Shown one piece after another: positions 26,201-34,447 of a stretch of 64,000 bases of DNA (its first letter is position 1; every line of letters begins with the position of its first letter). The stretch comes from Myxococcus fulvus. GTDB taxonomy: Bacteria > Myxococcota > Myxococcia > Myxococcales > Myxococcaceae. Under the pieces are notes generated by a model that saw only the letters and a list, made by a program, of their open reading frames with translations, was not told the DNA's origin and did no database searches. The stretch is from positions 1-64,000 of the forward strand of contig NZ_FOIB01000017.1 of assembly GCF_900111765.1 (NCBI RefSeq). The letters are read 5' to 3'. Position numbers and translations under genes: made by a program.

Positions 26201-26518
26201 GATGGCCAGCGCGACTGGTCCGCCGCCCAGCTCTCGCGCGGCACCCGTGAGCAGCTCTACCTCGCCTTCCGCCTCGCCGTGGTCCGTGACTTCGGAGAGA
26301 CGCGGGGCGCGCTGCCGCTCATCGTGGATGACATCCTGGTGAACTTCGACCCCACGCGCGCCCGAGGCGCCATCCACCTGCTCGCCCGGCTCGCCGAGCA
26401 ACAACAGGTGATTGCCTTCACCTGCCACCCCTGGCTGCGCACCCTGTTCGAGGCCGAGGGCGCGCGCCTGCTCATGCTCGACGCCCACGACGCCTCCACC
26501 ACGCGCAGAGCGGGATGA
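23288..26518 (+). CDS. SbcC/Rad50-like ATPase, YhaN type
   Basis: A 1076-residue ABC-type ATPase of the SMC/Rad50 class. Walker A is GPNEAGKST (34-42). Long Glu/Arg/Leu coiled coils follow. The C-terminal head has the signature LSRGTREQLYLAFRL and Walker B LPLIVDDILVNFD. Two adjacent hydrophobic segments (about residues 490-540, from VWWVPAAAAIVVAL to a Gly/Leu stretch) interrupt the coiled coil, a feature of YhaN-like proteins not found in SbcC, and could tether the complex to the membrane. The start overlaps the nuclease stop. Together the pair would act on DNA double-strand ends or hairpins. Confidence 0.87.
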   Translation: MKPGLRIDSLRVRRFGHFSELSLELGPGLHLMYGPNEAGKSTLLAFLRAMLFGFEKRGHPERYAPSEEDTPFGGELRLFTATGALTVRRMATPRGRKAESLTVLGADGEPVSEERLKDARGHVTRELYFDVFAFRLEELAGFEQLTEARGASDALVAASMRGARRLPEAMSALSKSAERLYKPSGTNPELNVKLRELEEVQEQLREQGNRPALYFAKRERLEALGGELVGLETRVLEDGRELERLERLSSALSEVTTLAEARAELEGLPSLETFPEGGEARLEDALQRSRSYRGEVARLAEKLSSTEAELTRLATPSPVHGREEALRSALASYAEHSERIRALPARRAALRVKRRQVEMSLEELGLGVDGAGLMGLDLSAGARAGLESLSTRLEAEETGRRESFAAWGRARSERERLDGVLARLESELAELPDVRPSHVRQQQAGSRRMRDVRGELERLGEKKEETRRQLEGSRNSGVGPGAPNVAVIPVWWVPAAAAIVVALAVGAWLMGGTAAGAMCLAGGLLLTGLVELARRRVESARDVERAAQAARLRERQQTEERLRATLAGLAAREEVLHRELLTASMEAGLAPLATLADITVREGLLADLLEKAGRREVLLRERDVLRASHDVASRDERQAGETLRGHEGRLATLNAELAVCLASRKFPSGLPALAALTLWREASALRQRWQDVSAEEAAVSTDEATCTAVVTRLHELTRGLFTHANNDPPHDEDPLSARSTESLVASVNSALDADRERETERRAVDERRRELREEKARLDTLRQSEDAALAALLHEGGGGDEETFRRRAVQARRYAELVRQTRELAQRIEARTGLSDAQVREALRSLGGADGLRITLEQVRSRHSEAQSKLKDVLTEQGATRNQLEQWENDDLLSRLRIQEETLRAKVAELATRYAEDKLALALLNRARHRFEEEQQPRVVQLASEHFALLTEGRYRRVFIPAGDERELRVSDGQRDWSAAQLSRGTREQLYLAFRLAVVRDFGETRGALPLIVDDILVNFDPTRARGAIHLLARLAEQQQVIAFTCHPWLRTLFEAEGARLLMLDAHDASTTRRAG

Positions 26519-27315
26519 CGGGCGCGCTCAACTCCCCGCTATCTCCCTCCCGGGCCTGTGGCACACTGCGCGCCATTCGACTCCTGTTCTCCATCGTCTT
26601 CTGGACGTTCCTCGGAATCTCCAGCCTGTTGCTCTTCCTCGGAGCCGTCGTGGTCTGGGCGCTCACCACGCCCTTCGACCGGAACGGGCTCGTGCTGCAC
26701 CTGTATTCGTGCTTCTGGGCGCAGCTCTACTTCTACGTGAATCCGCTGTGGCACCTGAAGGTGGACGGCCGCGAGCACCTGCCGTGGAAGGGCGCCGCGG
26801 TGCTCGTGTCCAACCACGAGTCGCTCGGCGACATCCTCGTGCTCTTCGGCCTGTACCGCCCCTTCAAGTGGGTCTCCAAGGCCGCCAACTTCAAGCTGCC
26901 CCTCATCGGCTGGAACATGCACCTCAACCGCTACGTGCCGCTGGTGCGTGGCGACAAGGCGAGCATCCTGAAGATGCTGGCCCAGTCCGAGGCGTGGCTC
27001 GCGCGCGGCGTCCCCATCCTCATGTTCCCCGAGGGCACCCGCTCCGAGGACGGCCAGCTCAAGCCCTTCAAGGACGGCGCCTTCGCGCTCGCCCTCAAGA
27101 CGCAGTGCCCCATCATCCCCATCGTCCTCACCGGCACCGCGCGCACCCTGCCCAAGCACGGCCTGGTGCTGGAGACCTCCGCGCACTGCCACGTGCAGGT
27201 GATGCCTCCGGTGGACCCCTCGGGCTTCCACGACGTCGCCGCGCTGCGTGACCACGTCCGCGACCTCATCGTCGCCGAGAAGGCCCGCCTGGAAGCGCTC
27301 TCCGCCCGCGCCTGA
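26515..27315 (+). CDS. 1-acyl-glycerol-3-phosphate acyltransferase (PlsC family)
   Basis: A 266-residue membrane acyltransferase. It has one N-terminal hydrophobic segment (about residues 20-50), the HX4D catalytic motif in SNHESLGD (His101, Asp106), and the glycerol-phosphate-binding FPEGTRSEDG (171-180). PIIPIVLTGT is the fourth family motif. It would acylate lysophosphatidic acid or a related lysolipid at the inner membrane. The start overlaps the stop of the ATPase gene (ATGA at 26515-26518), so it is co-translated with DNA repair genes; whether this is functional is unclear. Confidence 0.88.
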   Translation: MTGALNSPLSPSRACGTLRAIRLLFSIVFWTFLGISSLLLFLGAVVVWALTTPFDRNGLVLHLYSCFWAQLYFYVNPLWHLKVDGREHLPWKGAAVLVSNHESLGDILVLFGLYRPFKWVSKAANFKLPLIGWNMHLNRYVPLVRGDKASILKMLAQSEAWLARGVPILMFPEGTRSEDGQLKPFKDGAFALALKTQCPIIPIVLTGTARTLPKHGLVLETSAHCHVQVMPPVDPSGFHDVAALRDHVRDLIVAEKARLEALSARA

Positions 27316-27355
27316 GCCCCCGGCGACTTCCTCCCGGAAGCCCTGCTACCGTGGG

Positions 27356-27370
27356 CCTCCGACGGGGAGG
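27356..27370 (+). promoter_or_regulatory. Small hairpin covering the ribosome binding site of paralog 4
   Basis: CCTCC (27356-27360), loop GACGG and GGAGG (27366-27370) form a five-base-pair hairpin whose 3' arm is the Shine-Dalgarno sequence of the gene starting at 27376. It could lower translation initiation, but the stem is short. Confidence 0.35.
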
Positions 27371-27375
27371 AAACC

Positions 27376-30300
27376 ATGCGAAGGCCCTTGGTGCTGGCGC
27401 TCACGCTCGCGGTGCTCGCCCTGGGCGCGGGCGTGGCCTTCGTGCTCCTCCAGGACTCGCCTCCCGAGCCCTCCACCTCGCCGGCCTCCATCCCCCCCTC
27501 CTACAGCGCGCCGCTGGCCCAGATGCTCGGGACGCTGAGCCTCCGGGGCCGCGTGCTCGCCGCCGACAAGAGCCCCGCGTCGGGCGTGGAGCTCTCCGTC
27601 TCGCGCGCCCTCCCCGGCGAGTCGCTCTCGCTGCGCCCCTGTGGAACAGACGTCGACACCCCGCTCTCCGCGACGGAGTGCGAGGACCCGGACATGCTCG
27701 CCACCCTGCGCGACCTCATCCAGGCGGGCCGGGGCGACACGCCCGTGGTGGCGCGCGTCACCACGGACGCGGAGGGCGCCTTCGAAGTGCACAACCTCCC
27801 CGAGGGCACCGTCGCGCTGTGGGCCGTGGGCGCGAAGGGCGCCGCGCTCGCGACGGAGGTGACGACGGGCACCCAGGACGTGGAGCTGGTGCTCGAGCCG
27901 AGCGTCGTCTTCGCCGGCCGCGTCGTCGACGAGGCCCTGCGCCCCGTGGCGGGCTCGAAGCTGACGCTCTTCCACACCGGGCACTCGCGCTTCTTCCAGA
28001 CGACGAGCAACTCCGACGGCCGCTTCACGCTGGGCCCGCTGCCCGCGAGCACCTACGGACTCCAGGTGGACGACGACCAGCTGGTCGGTCCGTGCGTGCG
28101 GGCGATTTCGCCCGAGGAGCTCGAGGCGGAGGACATCGTGCTCCACCGGCCCCGCGACATCGTCGGCCAGGTCCTCCTCGACGAGCAGCCCGTCGCCAAC
28201 GCCCTCGTGGAGGTCGTCGACACCCGGGTCACCGCCGAGACGGACGCGCGCGGGCGCTTCGTCCTGGAGGGGCTTCCTCCGGGCGACTACGTCCTGAAGG
28301 CCCGTCACGGACAACACCAGGGACAGGCGGAGACGACCCTCGACGAGGAGCAGACCGAGGCGGAGGTGACGGTGCGCCTGGGCACGCTCGTGCGCGTGAC
28401 GGGCTCGGTGCGCGACACCGCGGGTCAGCCCATCGAGGGCGCCACGGTGCTCGCCAGCTCCCGCGGCGCCGTCTACACCGACACGGAGACCGTGACGGGA
28501 GCGGACGGGCGCTTCGAGTTGGAAGAGGCGACGCTGGGCACCCACCACTTCACGGTGTCGGCCAAGGGCTTCCTGCCCACCGAGACCAAAGAGGTGGAGG
28601 TCACCCACCGCACGCCCGCCGTGGAGCTCACGATGGAGCGGGCCTTCGTCATCGAGGGCGTCTTGGTCGACGCGGCGGGCACACCGCTGCCGGACATCAC
28701 CCTCTCCGCCATGAAGTGGCTGCGTCAGCCCAAGGGCCGGCGCGACGGCAAGCCCCATGACGTGGAGCATGGAGACCCGGACGCGCCCTTCGCGGATGGG
28801 CCGGTCATCGACGCGCTGACGGATGACGCGGGGCGCTTCGTGCTCAACCTCCCCTCGCCCGGCCTCCACCGGCTCACCCCCGATGTGCCGGGGTTCCTCG
28901 CGACCACCGTGGAAGTGGAGGCGCCCGCCCAGGACGTCCGCGTGGTGATGCAGCCGGGCGCGCGCGTGGTGGGCACCGTGGTGGACCTGAAGGACACCCC
29001 GATTCCGAACGTGAGCGTCACGCTGACGCCCGCGGGCGAGGAGGAGCCCGTGCCCATCTTTGTGCGCAGCGACGCGCAGGGCGCCTTCCGACTGGAGGGT
29101 GTGCCACCGGGCCGGTTCACCCTGCGCGCCACGTTCGAGCACCGCGGCGTGGGGGATGCCACCGTCGACGTGACGGTGACGGCCACCGAGACGAAGACGG
29201 TGACGGTGCGGCTGGACGGAGGCCTGTCCATCTCCGGGCTCGTCGTGAACGAGGCCGGCACGCCCCTGCCCGGCGCGAGCGTCTTCGCCTATCCGCTGAC
29301 CGAGCCCGACACGAGCCGGCGACGGTTCGTCCACCACGCGCCCCTGCCTCCTCCCGCGCAGGCCCAATCCGACGAGCAGGGGCGCTTCACGCTCGAGCAC
29401 CTGTCGCAGGGGCGCTACCGCGTGGACCTGACGATGGCGGGCTACACGCTGCGCGGCTCCGATACGCCGGACGTCGACGACACCCAGCGCATCTCCGGCG
29501 TGCAGGCGCAGGCGGGCACGGCCGACTTGAAGCTGGTGGTGCGCTACGTGGGCGGAGTGCGCGGGCGCCTGGTGCGAGAGGACGGCACGCCCGTCACCCG
29601 CTTCACCGTCGACGACGTGTTCTTCCGTGACGCCAACGGCGCCTTCCAGGTGTCCATGGAGCAGCCGGGCGCGGCCTGGCTGACCATCGAGGCCCCGGGG
29701 CTCACGCGCGTGGTGCGCCAGGTGGAGGTCCCTCGGGGCCAGGACCTGGACCTGGGCGACGTGGTGCTCAAGGCCGGACGCCGGCTGCGCGGCCGCGTGC
29801 TGGACGCGAGGACCTCCGCGCCGGTGGTGGGCCTGGAGGTGGAGGTGAATCCGCCCAGCGCCGTGACACCTCGGGACGAGGGCTCGGAGGACCTGGATGA
29901 GGGACGGCCCTCGCTCGCATCGGTCATCACCCGCGCGGATGGCACCTTCGAGTTCCCGCCCCTCGAGGCCGGGCCGCTGGTGCTGACGCTCACCCATCCG
30001 GACTACCTGCCGCGCACCGAGCAGGTGGGCGACGGCGGCGCGCCGCTGGAGCTGCGCGTGTCCTCCGGCGCGCGACTGGAAGGCACCGTGAAGGACCGCG
30101 AGGGCCGCCCCGTGGACACCGATGTCCAGGTGGTGAACCTGCTCACCCCCGAGGACTCCGTGAGCGTGGAGCGGGGCAACGGGACGTTCCGCGTCTCGGG
30201 CCTGCCGCCCGGCGAGTACGCCGTCGCGCCCCAGGAGGACACGAACTTCCAGGGCGACACCGTGCGCTTCCTCCCCCAGCGCGTGCGCCTGGGCCTCGAC

Positions 30301-30696
30301 GAGCGCAAGGTGCTCCACTTCCAGGAGATGGCAGGGGCGACGACGCTGAAGCTCAGCATCCCCACGCGGGGCACGATGATGACCGAGCGCGTGGCCCTCC
30401 TGAACACCTACCTGTTCCCCGGCGACATGCTGCTGCCCAAGTCGATGCTGGAGCTGGAGCAGTTCGGCCGGAAGCTGGCGGTCCAGTCCTGGCCCTACAC
30501 CGACACCACGTTCGAGGAGCTGACCGCCGGGCACTACACGTTCTTCTTCACCAGCATGAACTTCGACACGCGCCGGCAACAGGTCCACCGGGGCGAGGTG
30601 GACCTGCCCGCGAGCGGCGTCGTCACGCTCGACGTCCAGCCCATGTGGCACCCGCTGGAGTCCTTCGAGGTGGCGGAGGATTCGGAGTCCGAGTGA
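27376..30696 (+). CDS. Carboxypeptidase-regulatory-like repeat protein, paralog 4
   Basis: A 1106-residue member of the same family as 12584, 15905 and 18692, but more divergent and separated from them by the SbcCD-acyltransferase operon. It has an N-terminal hydrophobic anchor (residues about 5-25), a Pro/Ser linker and about ten modules with G-x-V...G-x-P...A cores and D-x-x-G-R-F strands. The first module contains the family Cys pair (SLRPCGT and ATECEDP). GGGGAGG precedes the ATG. It lacks the conserved long hairpin of the other three copies. Function unknown, probably envelope or surface. Confidence 0.82.
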   Translation: MRRPLVLALTLAVLALGAGVAFVLLQDSPPEPSTSPASIPPSYSAPLAQMLGTLSLRGRVLAADKSPASGVELSVSRALPGESLSLRPCGTDVDTPLSATECEDPDMLATLRDLIQAGRGDTPVVARVTTDAEGAFEVHNLPEGTVALWAVGAKGAALATEVTTGTQDVELVLEPSVVFAGRVVDEALRPVAGSKLTLFHTGHSRFFQTTSNSDGRFTLGPLPASTYGLQVDDDQLVGPCVRAISPEELEAEDIVLHRPRDIVGQVLLDEQPVANALVEVVDTRVTAETDARGRFVLEGLPPGDYVLKARHGQHQGQAETTLDEEQTEAEVTVRLGTLVRVTGSVRDTAGQPIEGATVLASSRGAVYTDTETVTGADGRFELEEATLGTHHFTVSAKGFLPTETKEVEVTHRTPAVELTMERAFVIEGVLVDAAGTPLPDITLSAMKWLRQPKGRRDGKPHDVEHGDPDAPFADGPVIDALTDDAGRFVLNLPSPGLHRLTPDVPGFLATTVEVEAPAQDVRVVMQPGARVVGTVVDLKDTPIPNVSVTLTPAGEEEPVPIFVRSDAQGAFRLEGVPPGRFTLRATFEHRGVGDATVDVTVTATETKTVTVRLDGGLSISGLVVNEAGTPLPGASVFAYPLTEPDTSRRRFVHHAPLPPPAQAQSDEQGRFTLEHLSQGRYRVDLTMAGYTLRGSDTPDVDDTQRISGVQAQAGTADLKLVVRYVGGVRGRLVREDGTPVTRFTVDDVFFRDANGAFQVSMEQPGAAWLTIEAPGLTRVVRQVEVPRGQDLDLGDVVLKAGRRLRGRVLDARTSAPVVGLEVEVNPPSAVTPRDEGSEDLDEGRPSLASVITRADGTFEFPPLEAGPLVLTLTHPDYLPRTEQVGDGGAPLELRVSSGARLEGTVKDREGRPVDTDVQVVNLLTPEDSVSVERGNGTFRVSGLPPGEYAVAPQEDTNFQGDTVRFLPQRVRLGLDERKVLHFQEMAGATTLKLSIPTRGTMMTERVALLNTYLFPGDMLLPKSMLELEQFGRKLAVQSWPYTDTTFEELTAGHYTFFFTSMNFDTRRQQVHRGEVDLPASGVVTLDVQPMWHPLESFEVAEDSESE

Positions 30697-30738
30697 GGCG
30701 TTTGCGCCCGCGCGCAAGGCCGCTTAAGCGCAGCTTCC

Positions 30739-31563
30739 ATGGGTGACAAGCCAGGGTGGGGCACCGACTCGGAGCTGGAGCTGGACTGGGGCGCGCGCAA
30801 GGCCCGCCCCGGGCCGCAGGACGCAGGGGCCTCCCCTCCCGAGGAGCCCGCGCCGGCGCTCGCGGGCAAGGGGCCTCCGGGAGACCCGCGCTACATGAGC
30901 CTGGAGCTGCGGCTGTCGCTGGAGGCCGTGCTGACGGCGACCACGCTGCGCATGCGCCAGTTCCGCGAGGCGCTGGAAATCCTCATCGGCTGGGAGGGGA
31001 AGAACAAGTACGAGGTCTCTGGCGAGGACGGCCGGGGGACCGTGTACGTGGGCGAGACGGGCGAGGGGTGGATGTCCCGGCTGGCGCGGAACTTCTGGCC
31101 CTTCTACCGCGCCCGGCTGGAGTGCATGACGGTGGGCGGCACGCTGGCGATGGCGGTGGAGCTGCCCTGGCACCTCTTCTTCGCCCGCGCGGAGGTGACG
31201 GCGTGGGACGGCCGCCCCATGGGGGACATCGTCCAGCGCTTGCGCCTGTTCGGCCGGCGCTTCGACATCGTGTCGTCCACCGGCGCGGTGCTGGCCACGG
31301 TGGAGGGGCCCTTCTGGAGGCCGTGGACGTTCCGCATCCTCCAGCGCGGCGAGGAGGTGGCCGTCATCCGCAAGAAGTGGAGCGGCCTGTTGCAGGAGAC
31401 CTTCAGCGACGCGGACAACTTCAGCCTGGAGTTCCAGCCCTCGTGCACCGACGGCCGGCTGCGTCAACTGGTGCTGGCCAGCGCGCTGCTGGTCGACCTG
31501 ACCTACTTCGACAGCCGCAAGAATCGCTCGCTGTTCGGCGCCGGCGCGGACATCGTGGATTAA
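30739..31563 (+). CDS. Phospholipid scramblase-family protein
   Basis: A 274-residue protein. After a charged, Pro-rich N-terminus (about 60 residues), residues about 75-265 match the scramblase/LURP-one-related fold. EILIGWEGKNKYEV resembles the start of that domain, and KKWSGLLQETFSDADNF followed by ALLVDLTYFD closely resembles the C-terminal part of human PLSCR proteins, including the DADNF segment linked to calcium binding there. The family forms a beta-barrel around a buried hydrophobic helix. Its bacterial role is not established; lipid binding or transcription-related roles are possible. It stands alone between paralog 4 and the helical-repeat operon. Confidence 0.78.
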   Translation: MGDKPGWGTDSELELDWGARKARPGPQDAGASPPEEPAPALAGKGPPGDPRYMSLELRLSLEAVLTATTLRMRQFREALEILIGWEGKNKYEVSGEDGRGTVYVGETGEGWMSRLARNFWPFYRARLECMTVGGTLAMAVELPWHLFFARAEVTAWDGRPMGDIVQRLRLFGRRFDIVSSTGAVLATVEGPFWRPWTFRILQRGEEVAVIRKKWSGLLQETFSDADNFSLEFQPSCTDGRLRQLVLASALLVDLTYFDSRKNRSLFGAGADIVD

Positions 31564-31663
31564 CGGCTTCCTACGACTCGCGGAACATCCGAAAGCGAGA
31601 AGTCTTGGCGTCGGGCGTACGCACACTGCCAGCAGTGGCGGCATGTGCTAAGTCCCCTGGCCC

Positions 31664-34393
31664 ATGTCGACGAGCGACGCGCTGAACGCAGCAGACCTCG
31701 AGCGGTTGGCCCAGGCGGAGTCGCCGGACCTGGCCGATGCCGTGCTTGCCCTCCTGGAGCAGGAGGAGCCGGAGCCGGAGGAAGGCAAGGCCCCGCCGAA
31801 GGACGCCTTCACCTTCGAGAAGCTGCTGCGCTCGCTCGCCCAGGCGCAGGCCCGCTACGACAGCGACTCACGGCGTGAGGCCTCGGCGGACGCGTGGCAG
31901 CGCTTCCTGGCCCAGAAGGACGTGCCCCAGCCCGCGCGGCTGGCGCTGGCGGACCTGCTGGTGGCGCTGTACCGCAAGAACACCAACGCGTCGCGAGCGG
32001 TGCTGCTGGAGTTGGCCGCCAACGCGGACCTGAAGTTCGGCCTGTGGGGCGGGCTCAAGCGCATCTACAAGCTGGCCGAGGCCGACCACGACGCGGAGCT
32101 GTTCGGCGTGCTCGCGTGGCGCTTCGACGTCGAGCGCCGGCAGTCCTACAAGCACGAGGTCTCTGGCGGGACGCTCCAGTACCTGCGCCGCCGCGCGTGG
32201 CGCTACCTGCGTCACCTGGGCGCCGCCGTCCCGGAGCTGTACCCGCAGTTCGCCGCGGAGGTGCTGCGCCACTACCAGGAGGACACGTCCTGGTACTCCG
32301 TCTGGGTGGCCCACCACATCTGGGCGCACGAGACCGGCAAATACACGGGCGCCTCCTTCGGCATCCAGCCGCCAGCCGACATGGTGAAGCACCGCGCGTA
32401 CACGGAGGCGTGGAAGCGCTCGCCGGACGCGCTGATGCGGCTGCTCGACACGTGCATGTCGGACCCCGCCGCGCGCTTCGCCATCCAGGGCCTGCGCAAG
32501 GACTTCCCGGAGAGCCTGCGCAAGGTGACGCCCGCGTGGCTGGACCGGCTGGCGCGCCGTCCCCTGGCCAGCGCCCATGACTTCCTGGTGGAGACGCTGC
32601 AGGGCTCCCCTGAGTTCCACCAGAGCAAGCTGCGCGAGCTGGGCCTGCACGACGCGGTCATCGCGCTGCTGATGTCACCCAGTGGCAAGGCGCGCACGTA
32701 CGCCATCGAGTACGCCCGGGCGCACGCGCAGGACCTGTCCGCCGAGCGGCTGGTGGAGCTGGTGGCCAAGGGCGAGAACGACGTGAAGGCCTTCGCGGCC
32801 GCCACGTTGGAGAAGCGCAACCCGCGCGAGCTGGGGATGGAGCTCTTGGGGCGGCTGCTGCCCCACAAGGCGACGGCGGCGTTCGCGGCGAAGTCGCTGG
32901 AGCAGTCGTTCGACCGGGCGGAGCTGACGTCGGGCTTCCTGCGGGACATGTACCTGGGCACCTCCGAGCAGCTCAACTGGGCCAAGGGGTACGTGCAGTC
33001 CAAGTACGCGGCCGGGGAGATGCCGGTGGCGTTCTGGAAGGAGCTGCTGGAGGACCCGCGGCTGACGAAGAAGCCGTACCCGGTGGAGGGCCTGGTGGTG
33101 AAGGCGCTGTCGTCGTACGCGCCGGCGGCCATCGGTCCGGAGTGGCTTCTGGACAAGACGGCGCACCCGCGCATCGGCTCGCAGGTGGCCACGTGGCTGC
33201 AGCGCGCGGACAGCCTGCCGGGGCTGGACGTGGAGAAGGTGAAGGGCCTGGTCTTCAGCGCGAAGCACCGGCACGTGGCGCTGGCGCTCCTGGGCAACCG
33301 CAAGCTGTTCACCGCGCGGCAGCTCACGGTGCCCTGGCTCCTGGCGCTGGCGCGGCGCGCCGACCCGACGCTGCACGACTTCGCGCACCGCTACCTGCTC
33401 GAGTACGTGGCGCCCGCGGACTTCAGCGACACGGGGGACGCGGCGGCGGGCCTGGAGCGCCTGTTCGAGCTGGCGCTGGGGGCCAAGCAGCCGGTGCCCG
33501 TGCGCGCGTTCGCCCAGACGTACCTGCGCTGCCACCACCCCATCATCGGGCCGGAGCAGCCGGAGTCGAAGTCGTACGAAATCAAGCCCAAGGCGCCTCG
33601 CAAGGCGTACACGCCGGAGAAGCTGTGGCCCGCGCTGTTCGACGCGCGCGACGACGTGCGCCGCTTCGCGCTCGCCGTCACCCGCGCGGAGCTGCGCGCG
33701 TGGGGCTGGCACACGCGGGTGTACGAGCTGGCGGACGCCGAGGCGAAGGAGATCCGCAACCTGGCCTACGACGCGCTCTTGCGCGCGGGTGAGGAGGGCG
33801 CGGACGCCCGCTACGTGCTGCACCCCGAGGAGCTGGACCCGGTGAAGGTCTTCTCCCTCACGGAGAGCACCAAGCGCAGCACGCGCGAGGTGGCGGTGGA
33901 GCTCATCCGCCGGCACTACGCGCGGCTGGGCGGCGCCGAGCGGCTCACGTGGCTGATGCAGAGCGCGGACCGCGAGGTGGGGCTGTTCGCGGTGCGCCTG
34001 CTCTGGGAGAAGCACCGCCCCACGCACCTGCCGGAGGGGTGGAAGCCCGCGGGCGCGAAGGAGGCCCCCGCCACGGGTGGCGGCGCGCCGTTCGCGGACG
34101 TCCCGGCCCTGCGCGAGTTCCTGCGCAAGATGCTCTTCGGTCTGCCCCCGGGCCGCGCCAAGGAGGCGCGCGAGGGCGAGGTGCAGAAGCGCCTGTCGGC
34201 CAGCGTCGCCAAGCGCCGGGTCATCGAGCTGGTTCGAGATTTGGGCCTGGAGGACGAGAGCTTCGCCCGGGTCATCGCGCCGGTGCTCGGGGAGTTCACC
34301 GGCTCCATGGCGAAGGGTGAGTGGCAGAGCTGCCTGGCGTCCCTGGTCCAGCTGCGCACCGCGCATCCGAGCGCGCAGCTCGGGGGCTTCTGA
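31664..34393 (+). CDS. Large alpha-helical (HEAT-like) repeat protein
   Basis: A 909-residue soluble protein without signal peptide. After an acidic N-terminus (repeated Glu/Pro at about 27-40) it is helical throughout, with weak HEAT-like pairs (for example VKAFAAATLEKRNPRE, VRRFALAVTRAELRAWGW, EVGLFAVRLLWEKHRP). I do not recognise a catalytic motif. It ends 54 bases before the start chosen for the WD40-HEAT gene and is co-directional, so the two are likely in one transcript with the SWIM gene. It may be a scaffold partner of those two proteins. Confidence 0.7.
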   Translation: MSTSDALNAADLERLAQAESPDLADAVLALLEQEEPEPEEGKAPPKDAFTFEKLLRSLAQAQARYDSDSRREASADAWQRFLAQKDVPQPARLALADLLVALYRKNTNASRAVLLELAANADLKFGLWGGLKRIYKLAEADHDAELFGVLAWRFDVERRQSYKHEVSGGTLQYLRRRAWRYLRHLGAAVPELYPQFAAEVLRHYQEDTSWYSVWVAHHIWAHETGKYTGASFGIQPPADMVKHRAYTEAWKRSPDALMRLLDTCMSDPAARFAIQGLRKDFPESLRKVTPAWLDRLARRPLASAHDFLVETLQGSPEFHQSKLRELGLHDAVIALLMSPSGKARTYAIEYARAHAQDLSAERLVELVAKGENDVKAFAAATLEKRNPRELGMELLGRLLPHKATAAFAAKSLEQSFDRAELTSGFLRDMYLGTSEQLNWAKGYVQSKYAAGEMPVAFWKELLEDPRLTKKPYPVEGLVVKALSSYAPAAIGPEWLLDKTAHPRIGSQVATWLQRADSLPGLDVEKVKGLVFSAKHRHVALALLGNRKLFTARQLTVPWLLALARRADPTLHDFAHRYLLEYVAPADFSDTGDAAAGLERLFELALGAKQPVPVRAFAQTYLRCHHPIIGPEQPESKSYEIKPKAPRKAYTPEKLWPALFDARDDVRRFALAVTRAELRAWGWHTRVYELADAEAKEIRNLAYDALLRAGEEGADARYVLHPEELDPVKVFSLTESTKRSTREVAVELIRRHYARLGGAERLTWLMQSADREVGLFAVRLLWEKHRPTHLPEGWKPAGAKEAPATGGGAPFADVPALREFLRKMLFGLPPGRAKEAREGEVQKRLSASVAKRRVIELVRDLGLEDESFARVIAPVLGEFTGSMAKGEWQSCLASLVQLRTAHPSAQLGGF

Positions 34394-34447
34394 GCGTCGG
34401 CATTCCAAGCGTAACGGGTGCCCGATGGGCGCCCCGGAAAGAACTTC

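Noticed and set aside
27346-30717. Antisense open frame of about 1120 residues opposite paralog 4
   Set aside because: Same reasoning: open only because of codon bias, no recognisable domain.
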